This document shows positions 16,493 to 24,524 of a DNA stretch of 51,373 bases, piece by piece. Position 1 is the first letter of the stretch; the number at the start of each line of letters is the position of its first letter. The translations under genes and the position numbers were made by a program. Under the pieces are notes generated by a model. It was given only the letters and a program-made list of their open reading frames with translations, was not told where the DNA came from and searched no databases. The stretch is taken from assembly GCA_900542555.1 (NCBI GenBank), contig UQNU01000008.1, positions 1 to 51,373 of the forward strand. Reading direction: 5' to 3'. Source of the DNA: an uncultured Collinsella sp. (lineage in GTDB: Bacteria; Actinomycetota; Coriobacteriia; Coriobacteriales; Coriobacteriaceae).

Positions 16493-17518
16493 TTAAGCAA
16501 CGAACTTCTCGAAGTACTTGATGGTGCGGACCATCTGAGAGGTGTAGGAGTTCTCGTTGTCGTACCAAGAGGTGACCTGAACGAGGGTCTGGCCGTTGCC
16601 GAGGTCAGAGCACATGGTCTGAGTGGCGTCGAAGATGGAGCCGTGGGTCTCGCCGACGATGTCGCGGGAGACGATCTGGTCCTCGTTGTAGGCGAAGGTC
16701 TCGGGGATGGTCTCGGCGTAGGCCTTCATGGCAGCGTTGACCTCGTCGACGGTGACCTTCTTGTCAACGACGGCGTAGAGGTTGGTCAGCGAGCCGGTCG
16801 GCGTCGGGACGCGCTGGGCGGCACCGATGAGCTTGCCGTTGAGCTCGGGGAGAACCAGGCCGATGGCCTTGGCAGCGCCCGTGGTGTTCGGGACGATGTT
16901 CTCGGAGCAGGCGCGGGAGCGACGGAAGTTGCCCTTGCGCTGCGGGCCGTCGAGCGGCATCTGGTCGCCGGTGAAGGCGTGGATGGTGGTCATGATGCCG
17001 GACACGATGGGAGCGAAGTCGTTCAGACCCTTGGCCATCGGGGCGAGGCAGTTGGTGGTGCAGGAAGCAGCGGAGATGATGTTGTCCTCAGCGGTCAGCG
17101 TCTCATGGTTGACGTTGTACACGATGGTGGGCAGATCGCTGCCGGCCGGAGCGGAGATGACGACCTTCTTGGCGCCAGCGTTGATGTGGGCCTGAGCCTT
17201 AGCCTTGCTGGTGTAGAAGCCGGTGCACTCGAGAACGACGTCGACGTCAAGGTCGCCCCAAGGCAGGTTGTTAGCGTCGGCCTCCTTGTAGATCTTGATC
17301 TCCTTGCCGTCAACGGTGATGGAATCCTCGCCAGCAACGACCTCGTGATCGCGAGCGTAGTTGCCCTGCGTGGAGTCGTACTTCAGCAGGTAAGCGAGCA
17401 TATCGGGAGAGGTGAGGTCGTTGATAGCGACGATCTCGGAGCCCTCATGACCGAACATCTGACGGAAAGCCAGACGACCGATGCGACCGAAGCCGTTAAT
17501 AGCAACCTTTACTGCCAT
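16493..17518 (-). CDS. gap: Glyceraldehyde-3-phosphate dehydrogenase (phosphorylating)
   Basis: 341 residues. The NAD-binding fold starts INGFGRIGRLAFRQ (about 5-18). The catalytic Cys is in SAASCTTNCLAPMAKGLND (about residue 158), and HAFTGDQ and RRVPTPTGS-like segments of the catalytic domain follow (here AAQRVPTPTGSLTN). It feeds pgk downstream. The start ATG 17518 is preceded by AAAGGAG. It is the first gene of the glycolytic block, with a palindrome-containing upstream region. Confidence 0.97.
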   Translation of the reverse strand: MAVKVAINGFGRIGRLAFRQMFGHEGSEIVAINDLTSPDMLAYLLKYDSTQGNYARDHEVVAGEDSITVDGKEIKIYKEADANNLPWGDLDVDVVLECTGFYTSKAKAQAHINAGAKKVVISAPAGSDLPTIVYNVNHETLTAEDNIISAASCTTNCLAPMAKGLNDFAPIVSGIMTTIHAFTGDQMPLDGPQRKGNFRRSRACSENIVPNTTGAAKAIGLVLPELNGKLIGAAQRVPTPTGSLTNLYAVVDKKVTVDEVNAAMKAYAETIPETFAYNEDQIVSRDIVGETHGSIFDATQTMCSDLGNGQTLVQVTSWYDNENSYTSQMVRTIKYFEKFVA

Positions 17519-17590
17519 TGTGTCTCCTTTCGTAAGGCCCCCGCGAGCTACAGCGCCCGCCGTTGAGGCCCACAAACTAACCACTCGCCT

Positions 17591-17666
17591 AATATACCTT
17601 TTTTTTGACTTGAATTTCACGAGAATGCTCGAAATTGAAAATCAAATTTACGTTAAAACGTTTTAA
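17591..17666 (-). promoter_or_regulatory. Candidate gap promoter and operator-like palindrome
   Basis: On the minus strand a -10 TATATT (17591-17596) follows an A8 tract, with only a weak -35. About 57 bases upstream of the -10 is a perfect 14-bp palindrome TTAAAACGTTTTAA (17653-17666), resembling the operator of a LacI/CcpA-type regulator. The 10 bases AAACGTTTTA recur upstream of satA (30362-30371). Confidence 0.4.
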
Positions 17667-17711
17667 AGACTAAAATAGCAGCTAAATCCATATATAAGTC
17701 GTTACTTCAAA

Positions 17712-18641
17712 CTACCTGTTTGCTTCAATGAGCTTTTCAAGCCGTAAAACACGATGGTAGAGGGCTGACTTCGACAAGGGAGGGTCAGCCATCTCCCCCA
17801 AATCACGCAGCGACAGATCAGGATAGCGCTCGCGCAGGTCGCAAAAGACCGCCAAGGCATCCGGAAGCGCATCGCGAAGGCCACGCTGCTCGAGCTCATC
17901 GATAAGCGCAAGCTGATGTTGGGCAGCACCGGCGCTTCTGGTCTGGTTGGCGAGCTCGGCATTCACGCGACGGTTCACATCGTTCTTAACCAACTTGACC
18001 GCGCGCGCCTCCTCAATCTCGGCAACGCTGCGCTTGGCACCAATCAGCTTTAATAGATGCTCGATTTCCTCGGCGCTCTTAATGTACACGGCATATGACC
18101 CCCGCCGTGCATTAACACGAGCATGGACCCCAATCTGCTCCAACAGATCGCAAAGTCCCTTGGCATATTGCTCGCCCTGCACAGCGATCTCCAAATGAAA
18201 ATCGCCGCGTGGATCGGCCACGAAGCCGCCCGCGATGAGCGCGCCGCGGATATAGGCAAGTCTACAGCAAGGACGGGCAACGATATGTCGGGGTACGCCG
18301 GCGACAAGTCCTCCCCTACGGTCGAGGATACCCAGCAGAACCAAGGCCTTATCCAGGTCTGGCTGATCAGGCAAGGTGATGAGGTAGTTTCGAACCTTAT
18401 GCAAGACAGATTTGCGGACGGTGAACTCCGTTTTGAGCTTAAGGATACGATGCGTCAGCGTGATCATCGTGCGCGCGACGGCTCCCGTCTCAGTCGCAAC
18501 CGTCAAACGATACCGCCCAGAGCCGGCAAGCGAGAGCGTACCACTCACGCGCGTGAGGGCGGCGAGCGTCGACAAGTCGCAGTATTCACATTCGGGTTCG
18601 CAGCGCGCAAGCTCGTCGCGCACCTCAGCGGTAAACGACAT
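17712..18641 (-). CDS. whiA: WhiA family DNA-binding regulator
   Basis: 309 residues. WhiA proteins consist of an N-terminal domain related to LAGLIDADG homing endonucleases, without nuclease activity, and a C-terminal helix-turn-helix. Here the N-domain spans about 1-200, with family segments SFTAEVRDELAR and CRLAYIRGALIAGGF, and the HTH ends YPDLSLRDLGEMADPPLSKSA-type at about 275-297. In other Actinomycetota it controls cell division and differentiation genes. It follows rapZ by 6 bases in one transcript. The yvcK gene normally found between them is absent. Confidence 0.95.
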   Translation of the reverse strand: MSFTAEVRDELARCEPECEYCDLSTLAALTRVSGTLSLAGSGRYRLTVATETGAVARTMITLTHRILKLKTEFTVRKSVLHKVRNYLITLPDQPDLDKALVLLGILDRRGGLVAGVPRHIVARPCCRLAYIRGALIAGGFVADPRGDFHLEIAVQGEQYAKGLCDLLEQIGVHARVNARRGSYAVYIKSAEEIEHLLKLIGAKRSVAEIEEARAVKLVKNDVNRRVNAELANQTRSAGAAQHQLALIDELEQRGLRDALPDALAVFCDLRERYPDLSLRDLGEMADPPLSKSALYHRVLRLEKLIEANR

Positions 18642-18647
18642 GCAGGC

Positions 18648-19550
18648 CTATGCCTTCGTGTTGGCGCGCGACAGGTCGCGGTGGGAGATGCTCACATGAT
18701 ACTGAGCGCCTTCCAGGTAACGGGCCGTGGCCTCGGCAATGGCAACGCTGCGGTGCTGGCCGCCCGTGCAGCCGATGGCGATAGAAAGCTGCGGCTTGCC
18801 CTCCGCGATATAGCCCGGCATCACCGTATCGAGCAGCTGTGTCCAAGCCTTCCAAAACTCCTGCGCCTTGGGATGGTCCAGAACAAAATCGGAGACCTTT
18901 TTATCGAGACCGGTCATCGTGCGCATCTCGGGATCGTAGAACGGATTGGGCAGGAAACGAACGTCGATCATAATGTCCGCCTCGACGGGCATGCCGTGCT
19001 TAAAGCCAAACGAGAACACGTGAACGTCCATGAGTTGCTGGTCGGACAGCTCGGAAAATGCCATACGTAGCTTGTTGCGCAGCGCAGAGGTGCGCAGACG
19101 GCTCGTGTCGATAATCATATCGGCTCGGTCGCGCACGCCCTGCAGCTGCAGGCGCTCGCGCTGAATGGCATCGGCCGTAGTCTCCCCCGGCTTGGCAATA
19201 GGATGACGGCGGCGATTTTCGCTGTAGCGACGAATCAGCACCTCGTCAGAAGCCTCCAGGAACACGATGTCGCAGCTCATCTCGCGCTCTTCGAGCGCGG
19301 CGACCGCATCGAGCAGCTCGTCAAACAGTCCCTGGCTACGCAAATCGCAGGTGACGGCGAGATGCCTGCCCACGCCCGTATTGATGCCGACGAGCTCGGC
19401 AAGCTGGGCGATGAGACGCGGAGGCAGGTTATCGATGCAAAAATAGCCCATGTCCTCGAACACGTGCATGGCCTGTGTGCGGCCTGATCCGGACATTCCG
19501 GTGATGATGACGATATCGGGGATGCGCTCCGAGCGCTCCGCCGCATCCAT
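18648..19550 (-). CDS. rapZ: RapZ/YvcJ family nucleotide-binding protein
   Basis: 300 residues. The P-loop reads GMSGSGRT (about 18-25), with Arg at the usual Walker A Lys position. Other family segments are FCIDNLPP, FLEASDEVLIRRYSENRRRHP, the FGFKHG motif and GCTGGQHRSV in the C-terminal domain. RapZ in E. coli senses cell-envelope precursors through a small RNA; the role in Actinomycetota is less clear. The start ATG 19550 has AAGGGAG 8 bases upstream. It lies directly before whiA and after the nan operon terminator. A -10 candidate TATACT (19637-19642, minus) lies upstream. Confidence 0.92.
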   Translation of the reverse strand: MDAAERSERIPDIVIITGMSGSGRTQAMHVFEDMGYFCIDNLPPRLIAQLAELVGINTGVGRHLAVTCDLRSQGLFDELLDAVAALEEREMSCDIVFLEASDEVLIRRYSENRRRHPIAKPGETTADAIQRERLQLQGVRDRADMIIDTSRLRTSALRNKLRMAFSELSDQQLMDVHVFSFGFKHGMPVEADIMIDVRFLPNPFYDPEMRTMTGLDKKVSDFVLDHPKAQEFWKAWTQLLDTVMPGYIAEGKPQLSIAIGCTGGQHRSVAIAEATARYLEGAQYHVSISHRDLSRANTKA

Positions 19551-19581
19551 GGCATCTCCCTTTTGCATGTGTTGCCTCCCG

Positions 19582-19618
19582 AAAACAAGCGCGGGACCCA
19601 GCAACCCGGATCCCGCGC
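19582..19618 (-). terminator. Terminator after nanE / leader hairpin of rapZ
   Basis: GCGCGGGA/TCCCGCGC (19589-19596 with 19611-19618) extended by two more pairs past a mismatch, followed on the minus strand by TTGTTTTC. It closes the nan operon, though because a TATACT box (19637-19642) precedes it, it could also lie in the rapZ leader. Confidence 0.72.
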
Positions 19619-19669
19619 GGTCAATTGCCTATATTGAGTATACCGCCCCGAGCGGATACGAGGCCTGTC

Positions 19670-20356
19670 TTACGCCTCAAGCGCAGCCTTGAACCAACTC
19701 GTAATACTCGTGGGGTGCGTGATGGCGGTGCCAACGACAACGGCCCAGGCGCCAGCATCGATCGCGGCGCGAGCCTCCTCGGGCGTATGCACGCGACCCT
19801 CGCAAATGATGGGAAGGCCGGGGAATTCCTCGGTCGCCTGACGCAGGAGCGGCAGATCGGGGCCATCGGCCATGGTGCAGTCGATGGCGGCGACGCCGTG
19901 AGAAAGCGTGGTGGATACCAGGTCAAAGCCCATATCAACAGCACGGCGAATATCCTCGATGGTGGCACAATCCGCCATCAGGAGCACACCCTCCTCGTGC
20001 AGCGGACGGAAGGTATCCTCGACCGTCTTGCCATCGGGGCGCGGACGATCGGTGGCGTCGATCGCCACGATATCGGCACCGGCAGCAACGCAGGCGCGAG
20101 CGTGACGCAGCGTCGGCGTGATGTAAACGCCCTCGTGCCCATCCTTCCACAGGCCGATGACGGGAACCTCACAGCGACCCTTAATGGCGGCAATGTCGGC
20201 AAGGCCCTGGCAGCGAATGGCGGCGGCGCCGCCGAGCTCGCAAGCGCGAGACATTTGAGCCATGGTCTCGGGCGTACGAAGCGGCTCGCCCATATACGCC
20301 TGAACGCTCACGACGAGCTTGCCCTTCAGGGACTGGATCAAAGGATCAACGGTCAT
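19670..20356 (-). CDS. nanE: N-acetylmannosamine-6-phosphate 2-epimerase
   Basis: 228 residues, a TIM-barrel enzyme that turns ManNAc-6-P into GlcNAc-6-P. Family segments are LVVSVQAYMGEPLR at the N-terminus, GAAAIRCQG, PVIGLWKD with the catalytic Lys, ADIVAIDATDRPRP, MADCATIEDIR, and ICEGRVHTPEEARAAIDAGAWAVVVG (phosphate site). ATG 20356 was chosen over an upstream in-frame start; GAAAGG lies 11 bases before it. It is the last gene of the sialic-acid operon. A nested hairpin (element C) separates it from nanK. Confidence 0.94.
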   Translation of the reverse strand: MTVDPLIQSLKGKLVVSVQAYMGEPLRTPETMAQMSRACELGGAAAIRCQGLADIAAIKGRCEVPVIGLWKDGHEGVYITPTLRHARACVAAGADIVAIDATDRPRPDGKTVEDTFRPLHEEGVLLMADCATIEDIRRAVDMGFDLVSTTLSHGVAAIDCTMADGPDLPLLRQATEEFPGLPIICEGRVHTPEEARAAIDAGAWAVVVGTAITHPTSITSWFKAALEA

Positions 20357-20381
20357 GTTCGACTCAACCTTTCTCAAAACA

Positions 20382-20479
20382 GCCTTCTGAGACACCGCAC
20401 CTTGACGTTCAAACCGTCGCTCGCGTACCGAAGTACGCTTCGCTCCTCTTTCACGTCAATCTGCGGCACCTCAGAAGGC
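20382..20479. repeat. Nested hairpin element C between nanK and nanE
   Basis: Outer arms GCCTTCTGAG/CTCAGAAGGC (20382-20391 with 20470-20479), a second stem CCGCA/TGCGG (20395-20399 with 20462-20466), an inner stem TTGACGT/ACGTCAA (20402-20408 with 20453-20459), and an apical hairpin GCGTAC-CGAA-GTACGC (20423-20438). The plan, the CCGCA junction and the CGAAGT apex recall elements A and B, but the inner loop is longer. It lies inside the nan operon, 17 bases from the nanK stop, and could tune nanE expression. Confidence 0.75.
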
Positions 20480-20496
20480 ACACTTGGTAGTTATGT

Positions 20497-21462
20497 TTAC
20501 TTCAACGAAGCAAGAAGGTGTTCGGCGGCACCGATGAGCGGAGCATCGCCCTCCAGAGAACCGATGAGGATCGGCGTGTCCTGAAGCGGATCGAGCGCCT
20601 GGCTGGCATAGCCCTCGTGCACCGAATCCTTCCACGTCTGTGAACGCCAATCGGGACCTTGGTGAATCACGCCGCCCGAAAGCACGATGACCTCGGGGTC
20701 CAGGATGTTAGCGAGCGAGCCCAAGCTGGCACCCAGCGCAAAGCCGGCGTCATGGATGACCTCGGTCGCCTTTGCGTCGCCCGCGCGGCACAGGTCGTTC
20801 ACATCGCGACCGACCGAAGGACGGCTGGGGTCGACGCGGCCAAAACGCTCATCGTACATACGGCCAATGGAAGTGCCCGAAGCAACCGACTCCAGATGGC
20901 CGGAACGCCCGCAGGCGCAGGGAATGCCGGCGGCAGCCGAGCACTCGATGTGGCCCATATGGCCGGCAGCACCATGGAAGCCCTGCATCACGCGGCCGTT
21001 CTCGACATATGCGCCGCCGATGCCCGTGCCGATGCCAAGACACAAAACAGAGAACATGCCCTTGCCGACGCCCCAGTGGGCCTCGCCCAGAGCATGAGCC
21101 TGCACGTCGCCTACAACGGCAACGGGAAGACCGAGGTCCTCGCGCAGACGCGGCCCCAACTGAACGCCGGACCAGCCGGGCATGATCTCATTGGCATACG
21201 CGATGGCGCCCGTCTTGGGGTCGACGACACCGGCGGCGCCAATACCGACACCAAGGACCTCGACATCGGGATTCGCCTCGAGAGCAGCCTTGATGGACGC
21301 TTCGATACGCTGGAAGACGGCCTCGCCGCCCTCTTGAGCCTCGGTGGGAACCTCGGCCTCAAAAACGGGATGGGGCACACTGCCGTCAGCCGGGTACTCC
21401 ATGATGGCAGTCGCGATCTTAGTTCCGCCGATATCGACAGAGCAGACGTACTTGTTCTCCAT
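20497..21462 (-). CDS. nanK: ROK family kinase, probable N-acetylmannosamine kinase
   Basis: 321 residues. The ATP-binding DIGGTKIATAI is at about 10-20, the central substrate region contains GDVQAHALGEAHWG and GIGTGIGGAYV, and the catalytic Asp is expected within GDVQA. The ROK zinc motif is GHMGHIEC followed by CACGRSGHLE; the usual third Cys is a His here. ManNAc kinase activity is inferred from its position between nanA and nanE. ROK sugar kinases for glucose or fructose look similar. ATG 21462 follows AAGGAG. Confidence 0.85.
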   Translation of the reverse strand: MENKYVCSVDIGGTKIATAIMEYPADGSVPHPVFEAEVPTEAQEGGEAVFQRIEASIKAALEANPDVEVLGVGIGAAGVVDPKTGAIAYANEIMPGWSGVQLGPRLREDLGLPVAVVGDVQAHALGEAHWGVGKGMFSVLCLGIGTGIGGAYVENGRVMQGFHGAAGHMGHIECSAAAGIPCACGRSGHLESVASGTSIGRMYDERFGRVDPSRPSVGRDVNDLCRAGDAKATEVIHDAGFALGASLGSLANILDPEVIVLSGGVIHQGPDWRSQTWKDSVHEGYASQALDPLQDTPILIGSLEGDAPLIGAAEHLLASLK

Positions 21463-21527
21463 GTCGCTCTCCTTAGGAGATAAAAAACAACTACAGGAAA
21501 TGAAGGCTGCGTTATCGCCGCAGCTTG

Positions 21528-21637
21528 GTAAAGGTTTCCCGGGTGCCCGAGGTTGGGGTGAAAGCGGTCGGGCGTTGACCTAATGGGTCACGCTCGACCG
21601 CTTGAGCCCCAAGATCGGGTGCCCGGGGAAGCTTTAC
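21528..21637. repeat. Large imperfect hairpin between nanA and nanK
   Basis: The two halves of this 110-base stretch pair imperfectly along their length. Matching blocks include GTAAAG/CTTTAC at the base, CCCGGG, CCCGA/TCGGG, TTGGGG/CCCCAA, AAGCGGTCG/CGACCGCTT and a TGACC/GGGTCA tip around TAAT. Several differences are G-U compatible. The right end includes the nanA stop codon. A smaller GCTGCG/CGCAGC hairpin lies at 21507-21524. It probably acts as an mRNA stabiliser or partial terminator within the operon. Confidence 0.72.
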
Positions 21638-22554
21638 AGGAGACCGTTGTCCTGGAGGACCTTCTTAATCGCCTCGACGTTCTCGCCGGTCATGGCCTTC
21701 ACCGGGCGCGGCATGGTCGGGCTGTCGAAGATGCCCATAAGGTTCATAGCGGTCTTGAAGGCGCCGACGCCACCGGCATAGCCCTGGACGCCCGAGGTGA
21801 CATCCCAAATGTGCGAAATCTCATTGAGGCGATCCTGCTCGGCCTTGACGGTAGCCCAGTCACCAGCCTGAGCGGCCTTCCACTGACGCACGTAGCCCTC
21901 GGGCTCAACGTTGGCGAGACCCGGGACGGAACCGTCGGCGCCACCGAGGTAGGCGCCGTCGACAACAACCTCGTGACCAGTGAGAATGCTCATCGGATGG
22001 CCGTTCTTCTCGTTCTCCTGAACGAGGTAGCGGAACGAGATGTCATCACCCGAGGAATCCTTGACGCCGGCCAGAACGCCCTCGGCGCCGAGCTTGGCAA
22101 GGAGCTTCCAGGGGAGCTTGGTGTGAACGCAGACGGGAATGTCATAGGCAAAGATGGGCAGGTCGAGCTCCTCGTGCAGGATGCGGAAGTGCTCCTCAAC
22201 CTCGGTCATGCCCTGCAGGGCATAGAACGGGCAGGTGGCGACAAGCGCATCGGCGCCCAGCTCCTGGGCGACCTTGCCGTGCTCGATCATGCGCTCGGTC
22301 TCGGTATCGATGATGCCGACCAGAACAGGCACACGGTGGTCGACGATACGAACGGCCTCGGCGATAATCTGGCGACGGCGCTCGTCGGTAGAGAAGACGA
22401 CCTCGCCCGAGGATCCCAAGAAGAACAGGCCATCGACGCCGGCATCGATCATGCGGTTGATGCTGCGCTCAAAGGAGGCAACATCGAGCTGGTGGTCTTC
22501 GGTATCGGGAACAACGACGGGAGGGATAACGCCGGTGAATTTCTGAGTTGCCAC
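21634..22554 (-). CDS. nanA: N-acetylneuraminate lyase (DapA/NanA family)
   Basis: 306 residues of the class I aldolase family that splits Neu5Ac into ManNAc and pyruvate. LGSSGEVV is the carboxylate-binding GS(T/S)GE signature typical of lyases rather than dihydrodipicolinate synthase. The active-site Tyr is in FAYDIP (YNIP in most relatives) and the Schiff-base Lys in GVKDSSGD. nanK and nanE downstream support the lyase call. The start is GTG 22554 with AAGGAG 7 bases upstream; no ATG fits. A dihydrodipicolinate-synthase-like aldolase is the alternative. Confidence 0.88.
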   Translation of the reverse strand: MATQKFTGVIPPVVVPDTEDHQLDVASFERSINRMIDAGVDGLFFLGSSGEVVFSTDERRRQIIAEAVRIVDHRVPVLVGIIDTETERMIEHGKVAQELGADALVATCPFYALQGMTEVEEHFRILHEELDLPIFAYDIPVCVHTKLPWKLLAKLGAEGVLAGVKDSSGDDISFRYLVQENEKNGHPMSILTGHEVVVDGAYLGGADGSVPGLANVEPEGYVRQWKAAQAGDWATVKAEQDRLNEISHIWDVTSGVQGYAGGVGAFKTAMNLMGIFDSPTMPRPVKAMTGENVEAIKKVLQDNGLL

Positions 22555-22622
22555 AAGAATCTCCTTAGTTGTCTGGCGGGCAGCCCTATGCCGCCCACTC
22601 TTGTTGGCAGTGTCCAGGCCGT

Positions 22623-23474
22623 CTAGGCCAAAGAACACGGGTAGAACGTTTGGTTAAAGAAGTCGACGACTTCGTTTTCGAACGCATTGATGCGCTCGTG
22701 AGCGTATTTTGCATAGATGATATGCCTCCGGTCGCACTCAAGACCGTTGAATACGGCAAACTGATCCTTGGGATCGCTCACGGTATCCATAAGCGATGTG
22801 CCCATGAGCACCGATCCGCGCACCCGAGACGACAGCGCCTCGAGGCCGCCAGGAAGCGGATTGGCAACCGCCGTGCAGGCGAGGCCCCGCTCGTCCAGAG
22901 CAGAAACCGCCAGCGCGACTCCGCCACCAAGACCCTCGCCCCATGCAAAGATGCGGTCGGGGTCCATGCCATCAAGATTGCGCGCCACCTTCGCCAGCGC
23001 GCAACGCCAACGGACGCGCTCGACAAAAGCGGGCGAAGAAATCCCCCGCTGCAGGTCGTCCGCACCAGCAACATCGTCATCCAGCGCGAGGACGGCATAC
23101 CCCATGGCGGCAAATCTCGTCATGTGATGCCAGCCGCGCACAGTCCGATCGATGTCGTGGAACATCAGGCACAACGGCACGCGCTCAGATACTCGGGCAC
23201 GACCGACAGGCTCGATCAAACGAGCGTGAATCGCATCGTCACCGAGCTCAAAGGAGACCTCCGAGTAACGGGCGCAGGGGTTAACAAAGTCAATCGCCGT
23301 AATGGCCAGGCCTTGAATCTCAAGATTCGAAGCGCATGTCTCTAAATCAGAAACATCTGCTTGAACATCACCGCGCCAGTCCCGATATTCTGCGAGCCTT
23401 GACGAAACCGTTCCAGGAATTCCCACGAGCCCGGGGACAATCAGCTCGTCAACATTGCTCTCGCACTTAGACAT
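22623..23474 (-). CDS. CE7-like esterase paralogue lacking the serine nucleophile
   Basis: 283 residues. The C-terminal half aligns with the esterase encoded next to it: IFAWGEGLGGG corresponds to VFVNGASQGGG, TSLMDTVSDPKDQFAVFNGLE to its Asp region, and KYAHERINAF to its His region. The catalytic Asp (230) and His (259) are kept, but the nucleophile Ser position is Gly181 and the G-x-S-x-G elbow reads GEGLG. Other parts are shorter and divergent. It is unlikely to be an ordinary serine esterase; a partner or binding role for the active neighbour is possible. The gene overlaps its neighbour by 8 bases, and the frame is intact with no sign of decay. Confidence 0.75.
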   Translation of the reverse strand: MSKCESNVDELIVPGLVGIPGTVSSRLAEYRDWRGDVQADVSDLETCASNLEIQGLAITAIDFVNPCARYSEVSFELGDDAIHARLIEPVGRARVSERVPLCLMFHDIDRTVRGWHHMTRFAAMGYAVLALDDDVAGADDLQRGISSPAFVERVRWRCALAKVARNLDGMDPDRIFAWGEGLGGGVALAVSALDERGLACTAVANPLPGGLEALSSRVRGSVLMGTSLMDTVSDPKDQFAVFNGLECDRRHIIYAKYAHERINAFENEVVDFFNQTFYPCSLA

Positions 23475-24444
23475 GAGCCTCCCCTCCCTTGCAGAAAAAC
23501 GGAATGATCAAATCGTCAAAATCCTGAATCTCCTCGTGGCCAAAGCCTTCAAAGAACTCATGACGCTTTTCGCAGGTCAGGTTGTTATAGACCGCAAACT
23601 GCGTCGCTGGCGGACAGACGATATCGGCTGTGCCAGTGCCAAACAGCACGGGGCATTTGACCATAGGGGCAAAGTTCTTGGAATCGAAGTACGCCAGCTT
23701 GGCATAGGCTTCGTCAATACGAGTCGAGTCCTCGTCAAACCAGCGAGACCAATAGCGCAGGCCCTCGTAGGCAATGTCGTCGGCATCCAAATCCCAGACC
23801 AGGCGGAAATCTGACAGGAAGGGATAGAGGATGGCGGCACGATTGATAAGCTCGCTGTTAAGCGCACAGGTCGCAATGCCCAAACCGCCGCCCTGCGACG
23901 CGCCGTTCACAAACACACGCGCAAGATCGATGCCCTCGAGCTCGCGAACGATGCGGCACAGGATGCGAATATCTTGGTGCAAGCGGACATAGTAGAGGTT
24001 GGCCGGGTCGCCGTCGATACCGGCGACGATATGACCGGCAACCGTTGTGCCCTCAAATCCACCAATGTCCTCGGAGGGACCTCCTTGGCCGGGGCAGTCG
24101 AGGGCGATGAGTGCCATGCCCATGCCCGCAAACGACGCCTGCTCAAACCAGCTGCGGCTTGCACCCGGATACCCATGGAACTGAAGTACCAATGGCACGG
24201 GCTCGTCCGAGACAGGTTTAAGGTATTTGGCATGCAGGCGCGCGCCACACATGCCGGTATACCAGAGGTCGAAAAGCTGGCAGGTCGCGGCATCGGCGAC
24301 CGATGCCGTCTCGATCGCATAGTCAAGCCCGACGGCGTCGGCCTCGGCCATGCGATCCTTCCAAAAGAGATCGAAATCTGATGGACGGGGCATGGCGCCT
24401 CGGTATTCACCAAATTGATGTTGTAGCTCCTGAGCACTTGGCAT
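23467..24444 (-). CDS. CE7 family (AXE1-type) acetyl esterase, probably acting on O-acetyl sialic acid
   Basis: 325 residues, alpha/beta hydrolase of the acetyl-xylan esterase / cephalosporin deacetylase family. The triad is visible: Ser183 in GASQGGG, Asp274 in GTADIVCPP, His303 in GFGHEEI. The oxyanion segment QFHGYPGAS at about 88-97 and ALDCPGQGG are family hallmarks. No signal peptide, so it would act on imported substrate. Placement between a sialic-acid type importer and nanA suggests removal of O-acetyl groups from sialic acid before the lyase; this is inference. ATG 24444 was chosen; AAAGG lies 15 bases upstream. Confidence 0.85.
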   Translation of the reverse strand: MPSAQELQHQFGEYRGAMPRPSDFDLFWKDRMAEADAVGLDYAIETASVADAATCQLFDLWYTGMCGARLHAKYLKPVSDEPVPLVLQFHGYPGASRSWFEQASFAGMGMALIALDCPGQGGPSEDIGGFEGTTVAGHIVAGIDGDPANLYYVRLHQDIRILCRIVRELEGIDLARVFVNGASQGGGLGIATCALNSELINRAAILYPFLSDFRLVWDLDADDIAYEGLRYWSRWFDEDSTRIDEAYAKLAYFDSKNFAPMVKCPVLFGTGTADIVCPPATQFAVYNNLTCEKRHEFFEGFGHEEIQDFDDLIIPFFCKGGEAHV

Positions 24445-24524
24445 GGCTCGTGAACCCAACCTTTCGAAATCGCAACGGAGGTGCGCCCGGCAAGGGAACC
24501 GGGCGCACGGGAGGGAAAGCGAGG

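Noticed and set aside
19570..19583. 13-base match (GTGTTGCCTCCCG) between the rapZ leader and the outer arm of element A
   Set aside because: Short and single; could be chance in GC-rich DNA, so not used as evidence for a link.
21634..22554. Dihydrodipicolinate synthase for the nanA gene
   Set aside because: The GSSGE motif and adjacency to nanK and nanE favour the lyase; no lysine-pathway genes are nearby.
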